Assembly (NCBI GenBank): GCA_023428185.1
Contig: JAEYYZ010000089.1
Location: 1 to 14,635 of the forward strand
DNA: 14,635 bases
Direction: 5' to 3'
Source: Actinomycetes bacterium
GTDB lineage: Bacteria; Actinomycetota; Actinomycetes; Actinomycetales; Demequinaceae
Translations under genes and position numbers: made by a program
The notes under the pieces: generated by a model
What the model was told of the DNA's origin: nothing
Seen by the model: the letters and a program-made list of their open reading frames with translations, nothing else
The model's database searches: none
Part shown: positions 1-6,993 of the stretch, piece after piece
How the letters are laid out: each line of letters opens with the position of its first letter
How positions within the stretch are numbered: the first letter of the stretch is position 1

Positions 1-933
1 GGCGTCTTGAGTCATCGTGGTGATTTCGAGGGGCGCCAGCCACGCCAGGTCCAGGCCATCAAAGCCGGTCACTGAGATGTCGCGCGGCACGTCCAAGTCC
101 AGTTCCCGTGCGGCCAGAATGACTCCACCGGCAAGCAGGTCTGATTGGCACACTACGGCGGTGGGCCGGGACTCGTGGGCGAGGGCGAGGTGACCTGCGG
201 CTAGGCCCTCTTCAAGCAACGACGCTCGTGCCTCCACCACTACGCACGGCTCAATCCCTGCGAGCTCAAATGCTGACAGCCGGTTCAGGGTGGGTGTCCA
301 CGCGGGCTCACTCAGTGGTCCGTCGATGATGCGAGTTTCCGTGAGCGCCGCCCAAGGCAAGGTCACGGTTGCGATGCGCGTGTGACCTAGCGAAACCAAG
401 TGGCGGATGAGTTCTGCGGTGGCCTCGCGGTCTGCGAGATTGACGGCTGCCGCGCCGGGAGGCGTGGGTCCCTCCACCAGTGCGAACGGAATCCCACGCC
501 GGCGCAGAATGTGTAGTGACGGGTCATCGTGATCGCGCACGCGGATCACTACCGCCGCGTCCATGGGTGCCGTTTCGAGCAGCGTCTTCTCGCCGGGCTC
601 GCCAGTGGGGGTAGGGATGAGGAGCACACCCACCCCTAATTCGCCAAGGTCCTCGATGAGAGCGTCAAGCAGTTTCAAGGCGATGGGGTCGCGCAGGGAC
701 AAGGCCAACTTCTCGTGGACCACCAGGCCCACGACGCCCGAACGCCCAGAGCGCAACGCACGACCTTGCGGAGAGGGTCCGGCGTAACCGAGGTCAGCGG
801 CGGCCTTCTCTACCCGCGCCTTCATGTCGGGAGAAATGGGTCCGGCGCCGGAATAGGTGAGTGACACGGTGGAAAGGGAAACACCTGCGAGCGCGGCAAC
901 GTCGGCCATGGTGGGGCGCCGCGATTCGGCCAC
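1..933 (-). CDS. LacI/GalR-family transcriptional repressor, partial (C-terminus beyond window)
   Basis: Reading the minus strand from a GTG at 933 gives an open frame of 311 codons that runs off the window edge. An N-terminal helix-turn-helix (residues 9-28, MADVAALAGVSLSTVSLTYS) is followed by a hinge region (GRALRSGRSGVVGLV), which carries the Leu that LacI proteins insert into the operator minor groove. Next comes a periplasmic-binding-protein-like sensor domain, ending in view with the family signature VPRDISVTGFDGLDLAWL. Family members are usually 330-345 residues, so about 25-35 are missing. The start is supported by AAGGAGGAAA 4-13 bases upstream. The protein should bind a small ligand, probably a sugar or derivative, and repress transcription in the cytoplasm. 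It is divergent from an MFS transporter, and a 20-bp palindrome lies between them, so local repression and autoregulation are likely. The ligand cannot be read from the sequence. Confidence 0.93.
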   Translation of the reverse strand, partial: MAESRRPTMADVAALAGVSLSTVSLTYSGAGPISPDMKARVEKAAADLGYAGPSPQGRALRSGRSGVVGLVVHEKLALSLRDPIALKLLDALIEDLGELGVGVLLIPTPTGEPGEKTLLETAPMDAAVVIRVRDHDDPSLHILRRRGIPFALVEGPTPPGAAAVNLADREATAELIRHLVSLGHTRIATVTLPWAALTETRIIDGPLSEPAWTPTLNRLSAFELAGIEPCVVVEARASLLEEGLAAGHLALAHESRPTAVVCQSDLLAGGVILAARELDLDVPRDISVTGFDGLDLAWLAPLEITTMTQDA

Positions 934-973
934 AATTTCCTCCTTGGACTTGCACTGGTCTCAGCGTAGCGGG

Positions 974-981
974 GTTATAGT
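974..981. promoter_or_regulatory. AT-rich box usable as -10 element in both directions
   Basis: The octamer GTTATAGT is a rare AT-rich stretch in the divergent intergenic region. Read on the plus strand it gives TATAGT (976-981), a good -10 for the MFS gene, placing its transcription start around 988. Read on the minus strand it gives TATAAC (979-974), a good -10 for the repressor gene. The -35 elements are weak: TTGCAC at 950-955 is 20 bp from the plus-strand box, which is longer than ideal, and the minus-strand -35 would fall inside the palindrome at 988-1007. This is inferred from consensus alone. Confidence 0.5.
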
Positions 982-987
982 GGGAAT

Positions 988-1007
988 GCGTCGAAACGTT
1001 TCGACGC
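988..1007. promoter_or_regulatory. Probable LacI-family operator (perfect 20-bp palindrome)
   Basis: GCGTCGAAACGTTTCGACGC is a perfect inverted repeat with a central CpG, the usual form of LacI/GalR operators, where the paired hinge helices insert at the central step. It starts 6 bp after the plus-strand -10 box, so bound repressor would cover the transporter's transcription start. It would also cover the likely -35 region of the repressor gene itself. Both positions fit repression of the transporter and autoregulation. Its place between a LacI-family gene and the divergent transporter is the main reason for the assignment. Confidence 0.75.
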
Positions 1008-1058
1008 CAAGTAGCCAGCGTCGGCCGTTGCGACGCGGCCATGAAGTGAGGTCCTTGA

Positions 1059-2426
1059 GTGTCCGCGAACGTGGGCCCCATAAATACTGCCGCGCCCGAT
1101 GCCGGGCGGTTGCGGTCCGCACGATGGGGTGTCTTGGGACTGTTCTGGCTAATGGGCGTACTGCTGTCCACCTTCCTGTCACGAGTCCCCAGCGTCACCG
1201 AACTGCTGCACGTCTCCACAGGAAGGTTCGCGGTCCTGATGCTCACGGGCGCGCTGGGCGCGCTCTTGGGCCTGCTCGTGACCGGCTACGTGGTGGCACG
1301 CATGGGCACCCGCTCGGTGTTGTGGTGGTCGTCATTCGGTTACTTGGCGGCATTCGCCATTGCGGCCCTCGCCGTGGGCGCGGGCAGCCAAGCGTGGTTC
1401 GCGGTGGGGCAATTCTTTGTGTCCTTCATGTTTGCCTTCACTAACGTCTCCATCAACGCCGAGGCAGCCAACGTGGAACGCTGGATTGGCAAGGCGATCA
1501 TGCCTCACTTCCATGCGTCGTTCTCCGTGGGAATGGCCATGGGCCTTGCTCTGGGTGCAGTGGTGTCCCACTTTGGCGTGGCACCAACACTTCACTTCAT
1601 TGCGGTAGCTGTTGTCCTCACGGTCTTGCGCCTGGCGCTCATCGCTCCGGCTGTGGTTGACGGTTCGCCGCAACTCGAGAACCTCCCGCAAGGAATCGGC
1701 GGCCCGTTTAAGACCGCTCGCAACGAGTACCGCGAGCGTCGCATCATCATGATCGGTCTCATCGTGTTTGCTGCCTCCACTATCGAAGGTGCCGCCGCCA
1801 CGTGGTCCTCCCTGGCCATCGTTCAAGGCTTTTCCACTTCCGAAGCTGTGGGTGACATCTTCTACTGGGTGTTCCTCATCGCCATGGTGAGCACCCGCGG
1901 GTTTGGCGCGCAGATCATCGGCAAGTGGGGCCGGGTGATGTCCCTGCGCATCTCTGCCCTCTTTGTGATCGTGGGTGTTCTGATGTTTGCGTTTGGACCC
2001 ACCTTTGCGGTGGTGGGCCTGGGCATGGTGCTGTGGGGCCTAGGAGCAGGATTGGGCGTACCAATCGGGTTCTCTGCGGCATCGGACGATCCCAAGCGCG
2101 CCGCAGCCCGCGTCGCAGCCGTGTCCTCGTTCGCGACCATCGCAGGTCTGGTCATGCCTCAAGTCATTGGGCAACTGGGCAACCTGATCCCGTTGCGTGA
2201 GGCCCTTACCGTCATTGTGGCGGCCGCTGTGCTCTCGTTCCTCATCGCAAGGGCGGTGCGCGCCGAGGGTCCTTTGCTGCGCAGTCACAAGTCGATCGCT
2301 CGCAAGGCGCAGTTGGCGCTTTCGGCGGACGCTGACCGGGCGGCCGTTGTCGTGGCCGATGCCGTAGAGCCCGTGCAGGCACCCATCGACGAATCCAGGA
2401 CGAGCGGCGATACGCTGAAGCCATGA
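1059..2426 (+). CDS. MFS transporter, YbjJ-like, probable target of the divergent LacI regulator
   Basis: A 455-residue integral membrane protein with about 12 hydrophobic segments: roughly 23-43, 58-80, 87-107, 112-130, 150-170, 176-198, 228-250, 266-284, 295-314, 316-338, 352-374 and 380-400. The hydrophilic tail is about 55 residues. RMGTRSVL (81-88) matches the MFS loop 2-3 motif. The stretch NVSINAEAANVERWIGKAIM, followed by PHFHASFSVGMAMG (129-162), resembles the YbjJ-type branch of the MFS. The GTG start at 1059 has GTGAGG about 8 bases upstream and matches the beginning of family homology. It should be a secondary transporter in the cytoplasmic membrane. Substrate is unknown; control by a LacI-type protein hints at a sugar or sugar-related compound. 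Its stop overlaps the murB start (ATGA), which suggests translational coupling. Confidence 0.88.
   Translation: MSANVGPINTAAPDAGRLRSARWGVLGLFWLMGVLLSTFLSRVPSVTELLHVSTGRFAVLMLTGALGALLGLLVTGYVVARMGTRSVLWWSSFGYLAAFAIAALAVGAGSQAWFAVGQFFVSFMFAFTNVSINAEAANVERWIGKAIMPHFHASFSVGMAMGLALGAVVSHFGVAPTLHFIAVAVVLTVLRLALIAPAVVDGSPQLENLPQGIGGPFKTARNEYRERRIIMIGLIVFAASTIEGAAATWSSLAIVQGFSTSEAVGDIFYWVFLIAMVSTRGFGAQIIGKWGRVMSLRISALFVIVGVLMFAFGPTFAVVGLGMVLWGLGAGLGVPIGFSAASDDPKRAAARVAAVSSFATIAGLVMPQVIGQLGNLIPLREALTVIVAAAVLSFLIARAVRAEGPLLRSHKSIARKAQLALSADADRAAVVVADAVEPVQAPIDESRTSGDTLKP
2411..2416 (+). promoter_or_regulatory. Possible -10 element for leaderless murB transcript
   Basis: TACGCT fits the actinobacterial TANNNT -10 pattern and ends 6 bases before the murB ATG. 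Transcription would then begin at or very near the start codon, giving a leaderless message. No good Shine-Dalgarno lies at normal distance (only GAAG, 2 bases from ATG). The best -35 is TCGACG at 2386-2391 with a 19-bp spacer, which is weak. The box lies inside the last codons of the transporter gene. Chance occurrence of TANNNT is not rare, so this remains tentative. Confidence 0.3.
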
Positions 2427-3475
2427 CTCGCCTCGCGCAACTCACCACGTTGCGCGTGGGTGGGCCGGCCCGCGAGTACGTGGAAGCCTCCACGGAAGCG
2501 GAGTTGATCGACGCCGTGCGTAGCGCCGACGCCGCAGACATCCCCCTGTTGGTGCTAGGTGGCGGCTCCAACTTGTTGGTCAGTGATGAGGGCTTTGACG
2601 GCCGTGTAGTGAGAGACGTGCGCGCCACCATGAGCACTCAAGACGACGGTTTCTGTGGGGGCGTGTCGCTCACGTTGGCGGCAGGTACGCCGTGGGACGT
2701 GGCCGTGGAAAAGGCCGTGGCAGAGGGATGGGTTGGTGTGGAAGCTCTCTCCGGGATTCCTGGAAGCGCTGGAGCCGCACCGGTCCAGAACATCGGCGCG
2801 TATGGAGCAGAACTCGCTGACACACTCGCCTCGGTCAAGGTGTGGGACCGAGAGCAAAGCAAAGTGCGCACCCTGTTTGCAGTGGAATTGGGATTTGGTT
2901 ACCGCGACTCCGTACTCAAGCGGTCTTTGACCCAAGGGCATGCGCCCACGCCGCGCCACGTGGTGCTTGATGTGACATTGCAGATGCGGTTCGGCACACG
3001 CTCAGCACCCGTGCGCTACGCGCAGTTGGCGGATGCCTTGGGCGTGGCTATTGGCGAAACGGCCAGCACGGCGCAAGTGAGGGAGGCTGTGCTTGCGTTG
3101 CGCGCAGCCAAGGGCATGGTTCTCGATGCCAACGATCCGGACACCTGGAGCGCTGGATCCTTCTTCACCAATCCCCTGGTGGACGATGCCTCGTTACCAG
3201 CCGATGCCCCACGTTTCCCGGCATCGGGCGCCAGTCCGGGGGTGGTCAAGACCAGTGCTGCCTGGCTTATCGAGCGCGCCGGGTTCGGCAGGGGATTCGG
3301 ACTGGATGGTTCGCACGCGAGCCTGTCCACCAAACACACTCTCGCCGTGACAAATCGTGGCGGTGCCACGGCCGCGGAGTTGGTGGAATTGGCTCGGCAC
3401 GTGCGCGATGGAGTGCGAGAGCGCTTTGGGGTCGCGCTGGAACCGGAACCCGTGTTGGTGGGAGTCACGCTCTAG
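2423..3475 (+). CDS. murB: UDP-N-acetylmuramate dehydrogenase (UDP-N-acetylenolpyruvoylglucosamine reductase)
   Basis: A 350-residue cytoplasmic flavoenzyme that reduces UDP-GlcNAc-enolpyruvate to UDP-MurNAc with NADPH, the second committed step of peptidoglycan precursor synthesis. The FAD-binding half shows TTLRVGGPA (8-16), VLGGGSNLLVSD (44-55) and EALSGIPGSAGAAPVQNIGA (107-126). The catalytic triad of the family is visible: Arg161 in FGYRDS, the proton-donor Ser246 in SAGSFFTNP, and Glu342 in the C-terminal LEPEPVLVG. Length and the FGYRDS region fit the type I (E. coli-like) enzyme. The gene is complete and looks intact. Its ATG overlaps the transporter's TGA, so it may be translated by coupling, although a leaderless promoter box sits just before it. 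A hairpin terminator follows at 3509-3540. Confidence 0.97.
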   Translation: MTRLAQLTTLRVGGPAREYVEASTEAELIDAVRSADAADIPLLVLGGGSNLLVSDEGFDGRVVRDVRATMSTQDDGFCGGVSLTLAAGTPWDVAVEKAVAEGWVGVEALSGIPGSAGAAPVQNIGAYGAELADTLASVKVWDREQSKVRTLFAVELGFGYRDSVLKRSLTQGHAPTPRHVVLDVTLQMRFGTRSAPVRYAQLADALGVAIGETASTAQVREAVLALRAAKGMVLDANDPDTWSAGSFFTNPLVDDASLPADAPRFPASGASPGVVKTSAAWLIERAGFGRGFGLDGSHASLSTKHTLAVTNRGGATAAELVELARHVRDGVRERFGVALEPEPVLVGVTL

Positions 3476-3508
3476 CGAGGGTCCGACAGCACCTTGCGGC
3501 TCAAGGCA

Positions 3509-3540
3509 AAGGGGCCCGAGCCTCGCGGCTCGAGCCCCTT
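3509..3540. terminator. Hairpin terminator between convergent murB and ABC permease genes
   Basis: A 14-bp stem with a 4-base TCGC loop: AAGGGGCCCGAGCC pairs with GGCTCGAGCCCCTT apart from one C-A mismatch. It lies between the murB stop (3475) and the permease stop (3570), so it can serve both converging transcripts. Neither side has a strong U tract: the plus strand continues CACCAG, and the minus strand continues TTTGCC. It is therefore a strong hairpin but not a classical U-rich terminator, which is common in high-GC actinomycetes. Confidence 0.78.
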
Positions 3541-3569
3541 CACCAGTACTGCGGGTGGATGAGTAGTGC

Positions 3570-6104
3570 TTATCCGTCGGCTGCGATCGCCTTGAGGATG
3601 TCCATCCTGGACGCACGCCATGCCGGCCAGATGGCAGCAAGCACGCCAGCCACCGCTGCCAACAAGGTGTAGATACCAAGCCAGACCCATGGCACGGTGA
3701 CCTTGGTGAATCCAAAGTCCTCGAGCGCGAGCACCAAAGCCGCCCCGAGGCTCACGCCAAGGATCATTCCCAGGATGGTGCCAAAGACCGCCATGACCAT
3801 AGATTCCACTGTAATCATGCGCCACACCGAGGACTTCTTGAGCCCCACTGCCCGGAGCAAGCCAATCTCGCGGGTGCGCTCGGTGACTGAGAGCAACAAG
3901 GTGTTTGCCACACCAAGGATGGCGATCACCAAAGCCGCGGAAAGCAACGCCGAGATGAATCCCAAGAGCAAGTCCAAGAACTGGTTGATGAATTGCTCCA
4001 GTTCACCGGGCGCTTGCACCAGGACGAACGGGAAGGTCTCTGCCAGTGCAGCTTGGATGTCCTTCCCTACCTCAGCGGCGTCCGCCGATTCATCAAGCAT
4101 GACGAGCGATTGCAGAATGGTGTACTCACCAAAGAGCTCTGCACCCACCGACTCTTCGACCCAGAAGTTGGCATCGAGCTCATTCAAGTAGAGGCCCGTG
4201 ACGGTGAGCGTCACCGTTCCTTCAGGACCCTCAAGGGTGACTTGGTCACCGATCTCTACGCCCATCTCTTGGATGTGAGGGTCGATGAAGACGCCGCCAT
4301 TGAGTTCGCTGAACTCGCGGTCCGTGTTCCACTCAAAGGCGAGATGTGCGGTCTCCGCTTCCACGGAGGCTACCGACACACCCTCGCCCTCATACTGAGC
4401 TGAATCCACACCGAGGCTCGTCACAAAGTCCACGCCATCAACACCTTCGATGGTCTCGATAGCTCCAGGGGGGATTGCCCCTTGAGTGGACAACACAAAG
4501 AACTCAGCCTTGGTTTGCGAGAACTGCTCGGTGGCGACCGCCTTGAGCGATTCGGTGAACGTTGCCACCAGTGCCAGCAGCATCACGCCAATCATGAGTG
4601 CTGCGGCGGTGTTTGCACTGCGCCGCGGCTCCCTGCGAATGTTGTTGGCGGCCAGCCTGCCGTCCACGCCAAACCACCGGGACAGCAGTCCACGTAACCC
4701 AAACGCCATGGGCACAAGTACTTGAGCGGCCAACAATGTGACGCCGAGTACCAACAACACTGCGCCCACGCCCACGTAAATGTAGGGGCGTTCAAGTCCT
4801 GCGTAGAGGCCCACGGTCACCGCAACGACGCCGAGCAGAGCCAATACCGCACCCACGATGTTGCGCATCCGGAGAGGCTTCTTTCCACCCGTGGCCGATT
4901 CACGCAACGCCTCCATGGGGGAGATGTTGGATGCGTGGATCGCTGGCATAAGGGCCGCCACGAGAGTGACCAGTATGCCCAGTGCATAACTCAAGAGGAT
5001 GGCCATTGGTGGTACTACCAACGTGCCAAAGATGTCGCCAGCACCAAGGCTCACCAGTCCGGCCATAGCGAGGGCAAGGAGGTATCCCAGGGCAATGCCG
5101 ATGGTGGTGGCAAGTATCGCCACGACCACCGCTTCCAGCAGGATCATGGTGCGCACTTGTTTGCCAGAAACACCTATGGCTCGCAAGAGCCCAATCTCGC
5201 GGGTGCGTTGCGTGACGATGATGCGGAAGGTGTTGACAATGATGTAGCCGCCTACGAAGAGCGCGATGAGGGCAAACACCACGGCAAAGATGTTGACGTA
5301 GCGGAAGAGCTCATCGAGCTGCTCAGCTTGTTCGGCTGCCTTGTCGATGCCGGTAATTGCACGCGTGCCTTGGGGGATGACCTCTTGGACGCCTGACGCC
5401 ACGGCGTCTGCTGAGGCGCCTTCTTCCACGACGATGCTGACAGTCGAGTAGTTGGAATCGTCTGCCAGTCGCTTGGCATCCTCGGTGGTGAAGAACCCGA
5501 GTGTGGCGCCTTGCAGGGAGTTGGACTCCCCAAACCGCACGGTGCCCACCAATGTGAACTCTTCGATCCCGGCTTCGGTGGCTACTTGAACCGCATCGCC
5601 AATCGCGTAGTCGAGGCGAGCAGGTGAGTCCATATCGAGAACGATTTCACCGTTGGACTCTGGTCCACGTCCATCGACAATCGTGGAGAGGTCGAACTCC
5701 GGGATACCGGTCCAGTTGAACAGTTGGCTGGGCGCGCCGCCACCCGCGAAGCCAGCGTTGGGGTCTACTCCACCAGCTGGTAACACGGCACCCATCACTT
5801 GAAGGCTTCCTCTGGCGGTGGCTACCCCTTCAACCGCACTGATGGTTTCAACATCGGCATCGCTGAACTTCCCTTCTGGTGCCGCGAAGGGGTCCTCCGA
5901 CGCTTCTTGAGCGTCGGGGTCCCTCTCAACGATGACGTCCTGACCGCCGTAGATTTCCGAGAACAGGCTTGTAAAGCCGCTGGAGAGACCGTTGGTGAAT
6001 GTGAAGCTTGCCGCAACCAGCGAGACACCCAGCGCCACTGCAATGGCAGTAAGGATGAGCCGCTTGGGGTTGTGGCGAACCTGCTTGAGAGCAAGTCGGA
6101 ACAT
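3570..6104 (-). CDS. ABC transporter permease, duplicated FtsX/MacB-type (844 aa)
   Basis: Residues 17-38 form TM1, followed by a large extracytoplasmic MacB_PCD-like domain (about 40-265). A first FtsX block follows: TMs near 270-292, 320-345 and 362-388. Two more TMs (about 415-435 and 440-465) precede a TM near 497-517, a second extracytoplasmic domain (about 520-705), and a second FtsX block (TMs near 712-738, 764-792 and 805-828). That gives about 10 TMs. Both FtsX blocks carry the same cytoplasmic motif, TREIGLLRAIG (301-311) and TREIGLLRAVG (744-754), the expected contact with the ATPase. The ATG at 6104 is 4 bases after the ATPase stop, so the two are surely cotranscribed. Such permeases act as mechanotransmitters or exporters of lipids, peptides or antibiotics. 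No MacA-like adaptor gene is present. Substrate is unknown. Confidence 0.93.
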   Translation of the reverse strand: MFRLALKQVRHNPKRLILTAIAVALGVSLVAASFTFTNGLSSGFTSLFSEIYGGQDVIVERDPDAQEASEDPFAAPEGKFSDADVETISAVEGVATARGSLQVMGAVLPAGGVDPNAGFAGGGAPSQLFNWTGIPEFDLSTIVDGRGPESNGEIVLDMDSPARLDYAIGDAVQVATEAGIEEFTLVGTVRFGESNSLQGATLGFFTTEDAKRLADDSNYSTVSIVVEEGASADAVASGVQEVIPQGTRAITGIDKAAEQAEQLDELFRYVNIFAVVFALIALFVGGYIIVNTFRIIVTQRTREIGLLRAIGVSGKQVRTMILLEAVVVAILATTIGIALGYLLALAMAGLVSLGAGDIFGTLVVPPMAILLSYALGILVTLVAALMPAIHASNISPMEALRESATGGKKPLRMRNIVGAVLALLGVVAVTVGLYAGLERPYIYVGVGAVLLVLGVTLLAAQVLVPMAFGLRGLLSRWFGVDGRLAANNIRREPRRSANTAAALMIGVMLLALVATFTESLKAVATEQFSQTKAEFFVLSTQGAIPPGAIETIEGVDGVDFVTSLGVDSAQYEGEGVSVASVEAETAHLAFEWNTDREFSELNGGVFIDPHIQEMGVEIGDQVTLEGPEGTVTLTVTGLYLNELDANFWVEESVGAELFGEYTILQSLVMLDESADAAEVGKDIQAALAETFPFVLVQAPGELEQFINQFLDLLLGFISALLSAALVIAILGVANTLLLSVTERTREIGLLRAVGLKKSSVWRMITVESMVMAVFGTILGMILGVSLGAALVLALEDFGFTKVTVPWVWLGIYTLLAAVAGVLAAIWPAWRASRMDILKAIAADG

Positions 6105-6108
6105 GGCC

Positions 6109-6861
6109 TTAATGCCCCATCTTCTTCATGCGGTCCAACACCTTGTCAGCGGTGGGCTCACGCATTTCGTCCACGATCAGACCGTCTTCCAAGAAGAGGA
6201 TCCGGTCCGCGTACGACGCGGCAGTGGGATCGTGCGTGACCATCACGATGGTCTGGCCAAACTCCTTGACGGCACGGCGCATGAAGCCCAAGAGCTCTGC
6301 ACCTGAACGCGAGTCGAGGTTGCCGGAGGGTTCGTCCGCAAAAATGATCTGCGGGCGAGCTACGAGCGCACGGGCCACGGCCACGCGCTGCTGCTGACCA
6401 CCCGAGAGCTCTGCAGGCAAGTGGGTAAGACGGTCGCCCAGGCCCAGGATGCCGATGATCTCGTCGAACCATGCGGGGTCAACGGGACGGCCTGCGATGT
6501 CGAGCGGCAATGTGATGTTCTCGCGTGCGTTGAGCGAGGGGATGAGGTTGAAGGACTGGAAGACAAAGCCGATGAAGTCACGACGCACTTCGGTGATCTG
6601 TGCTTCTGCGAGCTGCGTGATGACGATGTCCGAGATGGTGGACATGCCAGCCGTGAGCCGGTCAAGGCCGGCAAGAGTGTGCAGCAGCGTGGACTTTCCT
6701 GAGCCGGAGGGGCCCATAATCGCGGTGAACTCACCGCGCGCAATATCCACGTTGATGCCGCCAAGTGCGCGCACGGCTGCGTCGCCTTGGCCGTAGTCCT
6801 TGAAGCCATCGCGCATGCTTGCGGCGATGGGGGTGACCTGGGTGACGGTCTCCGTTGTCAT
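6109..6861 (-). CDS. ABC transporter ATP-binding protein, MacB/LolD type
   Basis: A 250-residue cytoplasmic ATPase with every functional motif present: Walker A GPSGSGKST (50-58), Q-loop Gln102 in VFQSFNLIP, signature LSGGQQQRVAVARAL (152-166), Walker B IIFADEP (172-178) with catalytic Glu177, D-loop NLDS (181-184) and H-loop His210 in VMVTHD. FNLIP after the Q-loop and ADEPSGNLDS are typical of the MacB/LolD/FtsE group that pairs with FtsX-type permeases. It should power the permease encoded 4 bases downstream. The frame is open further upstream to 6951, but the ATG at 6861 is preferred: it has AGAAGGG at proper spacing, and family similarity begins shortly after it. The upstream extension would run through the probable operator region. 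Confidence 0.95.
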   Translation of the reverse strand: MTTETVTQVTPIAASMRDGFKDYGQGDAAVRALGGINVDIARGEFTAIMGPSGSGKSTLLHTLAGLDRLTAGMSTISDIVITQLAEAQITEVRRDFIGFVFQSFNLIPSLNARENITLPLDIAGRPVDPAWFDEIIGILGLGDRLTHLPAELSGGQQQRVAVARALVARPQIIFADEPSGNLDSRSGAELLGFMRRAVKEFGQTIVMVTHDPTAASYADRILFLEDGLIVDEMREPTADKVLDRMKKMGH

Positions 6862-6867
6862 GATGTG

Positions 6868-6874
6868 CCCTTCT
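6868..6874 (-). promoter_or_regulatory. Ribosome binding site that fixes the ATPase start
   Basis: AGAAGGG on the minus strand lies 6 bases before the ATG at 6861. The longer in-frame starts (for example at 6951) lack a comparable site and would translate the inverted-repeat region, so this site decides the start. Confidence 0.7.
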
Positions 6875-6949
6875 GAGGGATAGAAAGTGAGAAACCCAAG
6901 AGGTGTGCCTCCAGTGTGGTGCTGGGCACCAATCGCTGCCATCGGCCGC

Positions 6950-6972
6950 AAGGACGGTTGTACAACGTCCTT
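6950..6972. promoter_or_regulatory. Inverted repeat upstream of ABC operon, candidate response-regulator site
   Basis: The perfect 10-bp palindrome GTTGTACAAC (6957-6966) is flanked by AAGGAC on the left and GTCCTT on the right, extending the dyad to 23 bases with one extra G on the left side. It lies 89 bases upstream of the ATPase start and just after the response-regulator stop. NarL/LuxR-type regulators bind as dimers to such dyads, and the adjacent kinase-regulator pair makes this a natural target. TTGTAC on the minus strand could also act as a -35, but the -10 region 18 bases on (TGGCAG) is poor. Function is inferred. Confidence 0.5.
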
Positions 6973-6974
6973 CT

Positions 6975-6988
6975 CAGGGATGACCCTG
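6975..6988. promoter_or_regulatory. Second inverted repeat (CAGGG-N4-CCCTG) after the response regulator
   Basis: CAGGGATGACCCTG has 5-bp arms around ATGA and lies 2 bp from the preceding 23-base dyad, right after the stop codon of the response regulator. It could be a second regulator half of a composite operator, or a short attenuator hairpin in the minus-strand transcript. No U tract follows, which argues against an efficient terminator. Confidence 0.35.
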
Positions 6989-6993
6989 GGGCG

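Noticed and set aside
794..1246. 150-codon minus-strand frame spanning the divergent promoter region
   Set aside because: It overlaps the LacI-family gene in another frame, the operator region and the transporter, all of which are well supported; its protein shows no recognisable domain.
857..1444. 195-codon plus-strand frame through the same region
   Set aside because: It would read through the repressor's coding start and the promoter and into the transporter in the wrong frame; composition is arginine-rich as expected of a shadow frame.
4722..5396. 224-codon open frame on the plus strand
   Set aside because: It lies entirely antisense inside the ABC permease gene, is rich in His, Gln and Asp in a low-complexity manner typical of an antisense shadow in GC-rich DNA, and has no ribosome site or family motif.
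3570..6861. FtsE-FtsX cell-division pair
   Set aside because: FtsX has about 300 residues and one FtsX block. This permease has 844 residues with two blocks and two outer domains, so it belongs to the MacB-like export/lipoprotein group.
6917..6931. Hairpin TGGTGC-TGG-GCACCA in the ABC operon leader
   Set aside because: A 6-bp stem with 3-base loop is common by chance in GC-rich DNA and does not cover the ribosome site, so I do not call it a riboswitch or attenuator.
6862..6951. 30-residue N-terminal extension of the ABC ATPase
   Set aside because: The extension would translate the dyad region, has no homology to the family, and a better start with AGAAGGG exists at 6861.
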